Origin: an uncultured Acetatifactor sp.
GTDB taxonomy: Bacteria > Bacillota > Clostridia > Lachnospirales > Lachnospiraceae
NCBI GenBank assembly: GCA_910586515.1
Contig: CAJUGL010000035.1
Span: forward strand, 1-14,767
Direction: 5' to 3'
Length of the DNA stretch: 14,767 nucleotides
In this document: positions 1 through 5,600 of the stretch, in pieces
Layout of the letters: each line of letters begins with the position of its first letter
Numbering within the stretch: position 1 is the stretch's first letter
Position numbers and translations under genes: made by a program
The notes under the pieces: generated by a model
Database searches by the model: none
What the model was told of the DNA's origin: nothing
What the model saw: the letters and a program-made list of their open reading frames with translations, nothing else

Positions 1-70
1 GTAAATTCAAGGCCTCTGGGACTTTTTTGCTGTTTCAGGTGTCAAACTCAGGATTATAAGGTAGACCGGG
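1..70. other. Left flank without an identifiable gene
   Basis: I see no supportable gene here. A short minus-strand frame ending at base 7 reads ...SLTPETAKKSQRP but has no start codon with a ribosome binding site inside the window. The segment lies beyond the probable terminator of the J-domain gene and may belong to a neighbouring locus or repeat cut by the window edge. Confidence 0.3.
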
Positions 71-93
71 AAAAAAAGCAAGAGAGAATTGCT
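71..93 (-). terminator. Probable rho-independent terminator of the zinc-ribbon/DUF5685/J-domain unit
   Basis: On the minus strand, AGCAA and TTGCT form a 5-bp stem (extendable by one G-U pair) around a 7-nt loop, directly followed by seven T. It begins about 14 nt after the J-domain stop codon. The stem is short and AT-containing, so it may be weak, but position and T-tract fit an operon end. Confidence 0.6.
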
Positions 94-106
94 CGTTACA
101 CAGCAT

Positions 107-847
107 TTAATAATAGTACATTCCATGTCCTCCGCAGCATCCGCCTCCCAGGCAGCAGATATTGCAGATCATATTGGCAATAATGACTTTCACGCAAATA
201 TTCCCGCCCCCGAAAGTAGGGTAGCCGTAGGCCGCCTGCCGCTGCTCATACCAGCTTCCTCCGCTCTCGAACTGCTGTACCAGACTTCGGTAGTCCCGAT
301 TGTCCGGTTCCATGGCTGCTGCCCTCCTGGCATGGTCCAGAGCCGCTACATTGCTGCCCAAACCGGAATGGGCGATGGCGCTGTAGTAAAACCATCTGGC
401 GCTTCGATCTCTGCCGTCCATATTGTCCAGCGTAGTCCTGGCCTCTCTGTAATAGCCGTTGCGGATATAATTCCCCGCTGCCCGCAGATGAGCATTCTCC
501 TCATAGCCCGTACTCTGGCCCTGACCGAAACCGCCGAATCCTCCGAAACCGCCAAACGGACCGTATCCGCCGTAGAAACCGCCCTGACCGCTCTGGCTTC
601 CGCCGCCGGCGCTCCTTCCATAGCCCGGGCCTCCATAGGCATTTCCGCTGTAGCCGGATGTCCTCTCCTTCATAATCTGCTGATAGGCTCCCTGAATCTC
701 CTTGAACTTCTCCTCTGCCTGAGCCTTGTTGGGATTATTCACATTGGCATCCGGATGGTATCTGCGGCTCAATGTCTTATATGCCTTTTTTATCTCTTCC
801 TCGGAAGCGTTTCTGCTTACCCCGAGCACACTGTATGGATCGTACAT
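107..847 (-). CDS. J-domain (DnaJ-like) co-chaperone with TPR-like region and Cys-rich C-terminal tail
   Basis: A 246-residue J-domain protein, expected to stimulate the ATPase of DnaK/Hsp70. The J domain fills residues 1-65, with the HPD motif at 31-33 after a basic helix II. Residues 66-113 are a Gly/Phe/Tyr-rich linker. Residues 119-192 look like helical TPR-type repeats (AAGNYIRNGYYREARTTL; ALDHARRAAAMEPDN). The classical DnaJ CxxCxGxG zinc domain and C-terminal client domains are absent, so this is not canonical DnaJ. The last 31 residues are hydrophobic and glycine-rich with six cysteines (218, 228, 231, 232, 237, 238), suggesting a membrane or metal/disulfide role. GAGG lies 7 nt before the ATG. 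It is the third gene of a unit, 55 nt after the DUF5685-type gene. J-domain assignment is firm; the tail's function is unknown. Confidence 0.93.
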   Translation of the reverse strand: MYDPYSVLGVSRNASEEEIKKAYKTLSRRYHPDANVNNPNKAQAEEKFKEIQGAYQQIMKERTSGYSGNAYGGPGYGRSAGGGSQSGQGGFYGGYGPFGGFGGFGGFGQGQSTGYEENAHLRAAGNYIRNGYYREARTTLDNMDGRDRSARWFYYSAIAHSGLGSNVAALDHARRAAAMEPDNRDYRSLVQQFESGGSWYEQRQAAYGYPTFGGGNICVKVIIANMICNICCLGGGCCGGHGMYYY

Positions 848-902
848 AATTTTCCTCTTTTTCCGAACGGCATTTTATGAGCGCATCTTTCAAAATCCCT
901 CT

Positions 903-1754
903 TTACCCTTCCGCCGTCTCTCCCTGCCTTCCCCGGCTGCGTTTCTCCCTCACAGCCTCATACCTGCCCCAGACGCCGGAATACAGAATATTCCGAAGAA
1001 TCTCCACATTCTCAAGAATGGGAAGCCGTTCAAACTCTCTGCAGCATTCCGACATCATCATCATCAAAATAGTTCTGCTTTCTTCCTCAAATCCGATGCT
1101 TTCGTACTTCTGCAGAAAAGGATTCGGCGTACCCTTTTTGATGTCCTGTTCTATATCTTCATAGGCATCGCACAGGTAAATAAATTTCCCCAGGAAAAAC
1201 CCCAGCCGCCTCAGGCTGTCCGCCCATTCGTCCTCCCGCACCGCCGTTATCTCTCCCATCACCCGGCCGAACAGTCCTCCCAATGTGTCGATATCCCGGC
1301 GTCCTGCCTTTTCGCTCTCGAAAAATTCCTCCATCAAACTCCCGATTCTGCGGATTTTCTCTCCGTATACCAGCTTCAGCTTCTCCGATTTCCCCTCAAG
1401 AAGCTTCCCCAGGAGCAGTTTTTGAATCTTACGTTCATCTTCCCAATCATCCCGACATTTATAATATGCAAAAAGTACATTCATATCCGCCGCATATTGC
1501 GTATATAAATTATTCCTGGTCTCATGACGCTCAAAGGGATGAGCGACACACTTGACACTGCCCCGCCTGGTCTCGGGTTCATACAGCCCTGTGAGCAGTA
1601 TCGCCAGAAATGTCATATCATAGCTTAAGACCAGCTGTCCCCACGCTCCGTATTTTCTCTTTAAGTCCCGGCAGATGCCGCAGTAATAAGAATGGTAGAT
1701 ATCAAATTCCTTAAACTTCATTTCGGCCTTATTTACCATGATATATCCGAACAT
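903..1754 (-). CDS. DUF5685-family protein with squalene/phytoene-synthase-like Asp motifs
   Basis: A predicted all-helical protein of 283 residues that I match from memory to the DUF5685 family, which has no established function. The start at 1754 (MFGYIMVNK) has GGAGG 7 nt upstream; an in-frame ATG at 1796 lacks such support. Near the N terminus, Tyr/Cys-rich YHSYYCGIC (20-28) is followed by Cys69. Residues 94-107 (LFAYYKCRDDWEDE) resemble the first Asp-rich region of phytoene/squalene synthases, with DDWED at 102-106. Residues 196-213 (DAYEDIEQD, then KKGTPNPF) resemble their second region (D-x-x-E-D followed by G-R-x-x-x-P). A conserved Gly/LG pattern precedes it (FGRVMGEIT, LGFFLGK). The motif spacing of 94 residues is shorter than in squalene synthase. 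It sits 48 nt after the zinc-ribbon gene and 55 nt before the J-domain gene. Isoprenoid-synthase ancestry is inference; substrate and activity are unknown. Confidence 0.8.
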   Translation of the reverse strand: MFGYIMVNKAEMKFKEFDIYHSYYCGICRDLKRKYGAWGQLVLSYDMTFLAILLTGLYEPETRRGSVKCVAHPFERHETRNNLYTQYAADMNVLFAYYKCRDDWEDERKIQKLLLGKLLEGKSEKLKLVYGEKIRRIGSLMEEFFESEKAGRRDIDTLGGLFGRVMGEITAVREDEWADSLRRLGFFLGKFIYLCDAYEDIEQDIKKGTPNPFLQKYESIGFEEESRTILMMMMSECCREFERLPILENVEILRNILYSGVWGRYEAVREKRSRGRQGETAEG

Positions 1755-1802
1755 CCCGAAACCTCCATGTTTCCGAAACAGCCGCGCATCACCCATCCGG
1801 CC

Positions 1803-2195
1803 TTAACTTTTCTTCACAAATTCATTTCCGCATTTCCTGCAGCTGATAGCAATTCGTCCCCGTCCTCTGGGCACCCGGATTTTCTGCCTGCAGTTGGGAC
1901 ATCTGTAAATATGGTATACCCTGCGCTGTCCCCATTCCCTTTTTTTCTTCGCGAAAAATCCCAAAACCTTCATCTTCTGCTTCAAAAACTGCTGATTTTC
2001 CGCAGACCGCCTGCTGATATTGCGCGAAAACATACGGAAATAAGCAGCTCCCATCACCACCGTGGCAATCAGATAAAACAGTCCTCCGCCAAAAAACGAA
2101 ATGATCAGAGATACAAAGGCAACCGCGAGCAAAAACTGGTTCAGATTATCGTTTCCGTAGCGTCCCCACATAAATCGCTGCAATTTTTCTCTCAT
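1803..2195 (-). CDS. Small membrane protein with two TM helices and C-terminal zinc ribbon
   Basis: A 130-residue protein I cannot name. The start at 2195 (MREKLQRFMWGRYGND) has GGGAGG 8 nt upstream; an ATG further out at 2234 has no such site. Two adjacent hydrophobic stretches, about residues 20-36 and 38-53 with a GGG turn between them, predict a membrane hairpin. A basic juxtamembrane region (54-92) follows. The C terminus is a four-cysteine zinc ribbon: CPNC at 99-102 and CRKC at 119-122, with RVPRGRGRIAI between. Both termini are probably cytoplasmic, given the positive charges after the second helix. It is first in a three-gene unit behind the promoter at 2283-2310, so it may anchor or recruit the DUF5685-type and J-domain proteins encoded downstream. 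That role is inference from operon order only. Confidence 0.85.
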   Translation of the reverse strand: MREKLQRFMWGRYGNDNLNQFLLAVAFVSLIISFFGGGLFYLIATVVMGAAYFRMFSRNISRRSAENQQFLKQKMKVLGFFAKKKREWGQRRVYHIYRCPNCRQKIRVPRGRGRIAISCRKCGNEFVKKS

Positions 2196-2282
2196 ATACT
2201 CTGCCTCCCTGCAGACAGCGGGCCGCCGTTCCACGACGCCGCTCTGATGTAAATAAACCCTTATTATCGGCTGACACGTAAT

Positions 2283-2310
2283 ATTTTATACTCTTTTTGG
2301 GGAAATGCAA
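2283..2310 (-). promoter_or_regulatory. Sigma-A-type promoter of the three-gene unit
   Basis: Minus-strand TTGCAT (-35, bases 2310-2305) and TAAAAT (-10, bases 2288-2283) are 16 bp apart. A very AT-rich stretch lies directly upstream (about 2311-2345) and could act as an UP element. The predicted start near 2276 leaves about an 80-nt leader before the zinc-ribbon ATG at 2195. The leader holds a GC-rich inverted repeat (AGCGG ... CCGCT) just before the ribosome binding site. Confidence 0.6.
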
Positions 2311-2405
2311 TTAAATAAATATAAAGAAATGTGAAAATTAGATATTCGCTTTGGCTGCAAACTTCCAGATACGGGGAGCGGCACTTTGTACACGGTCCCG
2401 CGCGC

Positions 2406-2450
2406 AAAAAGGGCTGACAAGGTTTAGATGATGAAAAAACCGTCAGCCCT
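2406..2450 (-). terminator. Rho-independent terminator after tldE
   Basis: On the minus strand, AGGGCTGAC pairs perfectly with GTCAGCCCT (9 bp). An inner GGTTT/AAACC stem lies in the loop, and five T follow. It begins about 33 nt after the tldE stop and cleanly separates tldD-tldE from the next unit. The plus strand has no matching T-tract after it, so it looks one-directional. Confidence 0.92.
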
Positions 2451-2483
2451 GTTATTTACCGATAAACCACTATGCTGTCCCTG

Positions 2484-3860
2484 TCAGGCATCCTGGCCCG
2501 CTACAGCGATATCCCGAACAAGTATGGACGGAGAACCAAATTTCCCCTGAATGAACTCAAGATCATTTCCCAGAACCTCCACATCCTTCAGCAATTCAAA
2601 GAAATTGCCGGACACGGTAAAGTTTCTCACCGGAGCGCCCTTGCTCCCCTCCGTGATCAGAAAGCCTTTTGCAGACAGGGAAAAATCTCCGGTAACCGCA
2701 TTGGCGCCTGCGTGCAGCCCCATCAGTTCCTTCACGTAGATGCCGTCCCCCGCCTTTCTGAACAAGGCTTCCGGCACCTTCGAATGGTTTTCCTTCTCTC
2801 CCTCCGGACGCTCCTCCGGGGACTGTATGTAAAAGGTGAACGGGCTCACGCCCACCACGGAAGAATAGGATGCTTTGCTGGCATTTCCCGTAGACTTCAC
2901 CCCCGCCTTTGCGGCAGTCTTCAGATTGTGAAGGAGCGTGGAAAGCACACCCTTCTCCACCACGCTTTTGGCATAAGCCGCCACACCCTCTCCGTCAAAA
3001 GTTCTCTTCACCATACTGTCTCTGTACCTGGGATCGTCGATGATGGTGATGCAGTCCGCAGCAATCTTCTCTCCTTCCTTCCCGTTGAGCAGAGACATTC
3101 CCTTCTGCGCCATCTCCGCGGAAAATACGGAAGAATAGGTGGCGAGAAGAGTTGCCATTGCCTTATTGGAAAATACAATCGTGTATTTTCCGCTGGGAAC
3201 GCTTCCCGCTCCGATGGTGGAGACGGCTTCCTCCACTGCGGTCTCCGCAATCTCCTTCAGCTTGAACGCCTGGAGACTCTTTTCCCGTTTATTCTCAAAG
3301 CCATCGTACATTTCCCCGTCTTTCTCCACCAGCGCTATGCCGTAGCAGCCTGCCATGGAGAACTCGTCCTCCAGATCCAGTCCGTTGGAATTACAGAGCG
3401 CGTATTTATAACTGCTGTAGCTCATGTACGCCTGGGTTCCGTCCGTTACCCGGGAATCTGCCTGATACAGCTCCTTTTGAAGCGACAGCGCCGCCTCTAC
3501 CAGCTCCGCGCCGGATGGCTGAGGAGAATCCTCCTTCGGACAGACGGCATAGTCATCCCCCTTTTTATGGATGAAGGATTCTTCTTCGCTTTCAATGGAA
3601 CCTGCGTTTTCCAGGGCGCGCAGCACCAGAGACCTGGCTTCCTCCTCTGTCAGATTCTCCGTGGACGCATATCCTGCCCTGCCCTCCACGATACAGCGGA
3701 AGCAGACGCCCATACTCTCCTCCGTGCTGTAGCCCTTTACTTCCTCCTTGTAGATCTCGACGGAGTCGGACCACCCTCCCTCATAATATAATTCATAGTC
3801 CGCAATCCCGTTTTTCACGGCGTATCCGGTCACGGCTTCCTTAAATTCCTGATATGTCAT
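2484..3860 (-). CDS. tldE: TldE/PmbA-family subunit of the TldD-TldE metalloprotease
   Basis: A 458-residue protein of the TldD/PmbA family. In E. coli, TldD and TldE form a heterodimeric protease that trims unfolded or modified peptides, including microcin B17 precursor and CcdA. TldE lacks catalytic residues and helps form the substrate groove. This copy has no HExxxH motif, consistent with the non-catalytic subunit. Family-like features are SVEIYKEEVKGYSTEESMGV near the N terminus, YSSVFSAEMAQKG and DDPRYRDSMVKRTFDGEGV in the middle, and the C-terminal GANAVTGDFSLSAKGFLI block. GGAGG lies 8 nt before the ATG. It follows tldD by 88 nt in the same direction and precedes a strong terminator, so the two are probably co-transcribed. 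Length is normal for the family and the reading frame is intact. Confidence 0.93.
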   Translation of the reverse strand: MTYQEFKEAVTGYAVKNGIADYELYYEGGWSDSVEIYKEEVKGYSTEESMGVCFRCIVEGRAGYASTENLTEEEARSLVLRALENAGSIESEEESFIHKKGDDYAVCPKEDSPQPSGAELVEAALSLQKELYQADSRVTDGTQAYMSYSSYKYALCNSNGLDLEDEFSMAGCYGIALVEKDGEMYDGFENKREKSLQAFKLKEIAETAVEEAVSTIGAGSVPSGKYTIVFSNKAMATLLATYSSVFSAEMAQKGMSLLNGKEGEKIAADCITIIDDPRYRDSMVKRTFDGEGVAAYAKSVVEKGVLSTLLHNLKTAAKAGVKSTGNASKASYSSVVGVSPFTFYIQSPEERPEGEKENHSKVPEALFRKAGDGIYVKELMGLHAGANAVTGDFSLSAKGFLITEGSKGAPVRNFTVSGNFFELLKDVEVLGNDLEFIQGKFGSPSILVRDIAVAGQDA

Positions 3861-3948
3861 TATTATACCTCCTGTCCCCTTTGGCGGACATCAATTCAAT
3901 CCTGTAAAAGCATACTTCTTTCCTGCTCTGTAACGGTAATCCCGGCTC

Positions 3949-5328
3949 TCAGCGGCCTCCTACCACAATGGAAGAAACCCTGATCAGCGGCTGACCCACG
4001 TCCGTGGGAATGCTTCCGGACGAAGAGCCGCACATCCCCTGGGCCCTGGCCACGTTCTTTCCCACCATGTCAATGTTCATCAGAATCTCCGAACCCTTGC
4101 CGATAAGGCTTGCACCCCGGACAGGCTCGCAGATCTTGCCGTTACGGATCACATAGCCCTCATCCACGGCGAAGTTGAACTGCCCCGTGACGGGATTCAC
4201 GGAACCGCCGCCCATACTCTTTGCATAGAGACCATATTCTATAGAAGAAATGATATCGCTGTCCTCATCCTCTCCTGCCGCTATGTAGGTGTTGGTCATG
4301 CGGGAAGTAGGCTCATACTGATAGCTCTGACGTCTGGAACTGCCCGTGGATGCCATGCCCATTCTGCGGCCGTTCAGTTTGTCGATCATGTAACTCTTCA
4401 GGATACCGTTTTCAATGAGCACATTCCGCTGTGCCGGCGTGCCTTCGTCATCGATATTCATGGAACCCCAGGAATTGGGAATGGTGCCGTCGTCAATGGC
4501 AGTCACCTTTTCGTTTGCGATCTGCGTTCCCAGTTTTCCCGCAAACTGGGACTGGCCCAGGGCTACGGAAGACGCCTCCAGGGAATGTCCGCAGGCTTCA
4601 TGGAAAATCACGCCTCCGAATCCGTTCTCAATGGCCACGGGCATGGTTCCCGCTTTGATATAGCCCGCGTGAAGCATGGTCACCGCCTGTCTGGAAGCCT
4701 CTTTTCCAAGCTCTCTGGGATCATATTCTCCCAGAAGCTCCAGGCCCTTCCTCGCCCCGTGGTTTACGGCGCCGTTCTGGTTCTCCCCGTCCCTGCTTGC
4801 GATAGAATGAACCAGAATTCTGCTGCGGATCTGTCTGTCCCGGGCAAACAAGCCCTCGCTGTTGGCAATAAAGATCTGATGATCCACTTCCAGAAAGCTT
4901 CCGCTCACCTGGCTGATCTCCTCACTATAGTCCTTTGCAGCCAGGCATGCCTCACGCACATAGTCGATTTTTTCCGCGTTGGCTACGCTTCCGGGCACGA
5001 TTTTCACCGGGTGAACATCGCCGAACAGACGTTCTCTCAGCAGGATATCCTGCACAACAGCCGTGCCGGTAAGGGCGTTCGCCACTTTGGATGCACAGCC
5101 CAATACCGCCTCCGGATCCAGAGAAGATGCGGATCCGGACACACATCTGGTCCCCTGGAAAATGCGGATCCCCACACCGGAAATCACCGCGTCCGCAATC
5201 TTATCCGTCTTGCCGGATATCATGTTGATGTTCTTGCTCAGGGTGTGCTCCGCAAATACCTCCGCATAATCTGCGCCGGTGGAAAGGGCACGTCTCAGGG
5301 CTTCTTTTACCAGTTCTCTTGACAGCAT
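3949..5328 (-). CDS. tldD: TldD, catalytic zinc metalloprotease subunit
   Basis: A 459-residue TldD homologue, the catalytic partner of TldE in a cytoplasmic protease that degrades or matures peptides. The zinc motif HEACGH (HExxxH) is at residues 243-248. The C-terminal block GMCGSSSG ... VGQPLIRVSSIVVGG carries Cys433, which aligns with the third zinc ligand of E. coli TldD. The conserved GFGGVIFHEACGHSLEA and GTPAQRNVLIENG segments are present. I start at 5328 because AAGGAGG sits 6 nt upstream and the protein then begins with the usual MLSRELVKEALRRAL. The same frame stays open upstream to 5478, but that part is Arg-rich, low quality and lacks family similarity. A 272-nt spacer separates it from pnp. 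I found no confident promoter in that spacer, so read-through from pnp is possible. Confidence 0.95.
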   Translation of the reverse strand: MLSRELVKEALRRALSTGADYAEVFAEHTLSKNINMISGKTDKIADAVISGVGIRIFQGTRCVSGSASSLDPEAVLGCASKVANALTGTAVVQDILLRERLFGDVHPVKIVPGSVANAEKIDYVREACLAAKDYSEEISQVSGSFLEVDHQIFIANSEGLFARDRQIRSRILVHSIASRDGENQNGAVNHGARKGLELLGEYDPRELGKEASRQAVTMLHAGYIKAGTMPVAIENGFGGVIFHEACGHSLEASSVALGQSQFAGKLGTQIANEKVTAIDDGTIPNSWGSMNIDDEGTPAQRNVLIENGILKSYMIDKLNGRRMGMASTGSSRRQSYQYEPTSRMTNTYIAAGEDEDSDIISSIEYGLYAKSMGGGSVNPVTGQFNFAVDEGYVIRNGKICEPVRGASLIGKGSEILMNIDMVGKNVARAQGMCGSSSGSIPTDVGQPLIRVSSIVVGGR

Positions 5329-5412
5329 AAATAACCTCCTTATTTCCTTCCTTATTGCGCATACAGCCGGCGCATAATGTCCCCGCCCACTGCATGCCGT
5401 TATAAACGAGCA

Positions 5413-5429
5413 GGAGAACCTCCTTCTCC
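5413..5429 (-). other. Small hairpin with an SD-like loop in the tldD upstream region
   Basis: On the minus strand GGAGAA and TTCTCC (6 bp, perfect) flank the loop GGAGG, so a Shine-Dalgarno-like sequence sits in a hairpin loop about 85 nt upstream of the tldD ATG. No convincing start codon follows at normal spacing. It may be a protein-binding or leader element, or chance. Confidence 0.35.
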
Positions 5430-5476
5430 GCCGCCCGGCCCGCGCAGCGTATTCCTCTTCACGGACCTGTATATAC

Positions 5477-5510
5477 ACAGAGAGACCGCCCCGGCGGTCT
5501 CCCTCTCTGT
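5477..5510 (-). terminator. Strong GC hairpin downstream of pnp, possible terminator
   Basis: GACCGCC/GGCGGTC forms the core stem, and ACAGAGA/TCTCTGT continues it with a 4-nt bulge on one side. On the minus strand it is followed by TGTATATAC, not a clean U-run, so termination may be partial. It starts about 91 nt after the pnp stop. It could instead be a 3' stabilising stem or an RNase III site. Confidence 0.45.
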
Positions 5511-5572
5511 ATCCCGTATCTTTAAGACAGTACCGTCACCATTCTGTTATGGAAAACGCTTCCCGTTATCCG

Positions 5573-5599
5573 GTTACTGCTCACTCCGTTCACAGCAGC
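5573..5599 (-). repeat. 27-nt palindromic repeat, copy 1 (directly after pnp)
   Basis: This 27-nt element is 1 nt downstream of the pnp stop codon. It matches the element at 9646-9672 at most positions, including the identical core TCACTCCGTTCACAG. The outer arms can pair on the minus strand through G-U pairs. Inside is a direct repeat, T(T/C)CAC, tcc, GTTCAC, in a degenerate form here. No transposase is nearby. Confidence 0.55.
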
Positions 5600-5600
5600 A

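Noticed and set aside
7..63. Minus-strand peptide tail ...SLTPETAKKSQRP at the left edge
   Set aside because: No start codon with supporting signal in the window and it overlaps the probable terminator region; could be a repeat, but one copy at a window edge does not show this.
726..1508. Plus-strand open frame across the J-domain and DUF5685-type genes
   Set aside because: Low-complexity Ser/Pro/Phe/His translation, antisense to two supported genes, no start signal.
2472..3791. Long plus-strand open frame antisense to tldE
   Set aside because: It is a mirror of the tldE codon pattern, has no ribosome binding site or recognisable domain, and the minus-strand gene is certain.
3861..3948. Possible small peptide or RiPP precursor between tldD and tldE
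   Set aside because: No start codon with ribosome binding site and sensible length; the gap contains mainly the tldE leader.
5329..5478. Longer N terminus for TldD starting at 5478
   Set aside because: Arg-rich extension without family similarity; perfect AAGGAGG sits before the ATG at 5328.
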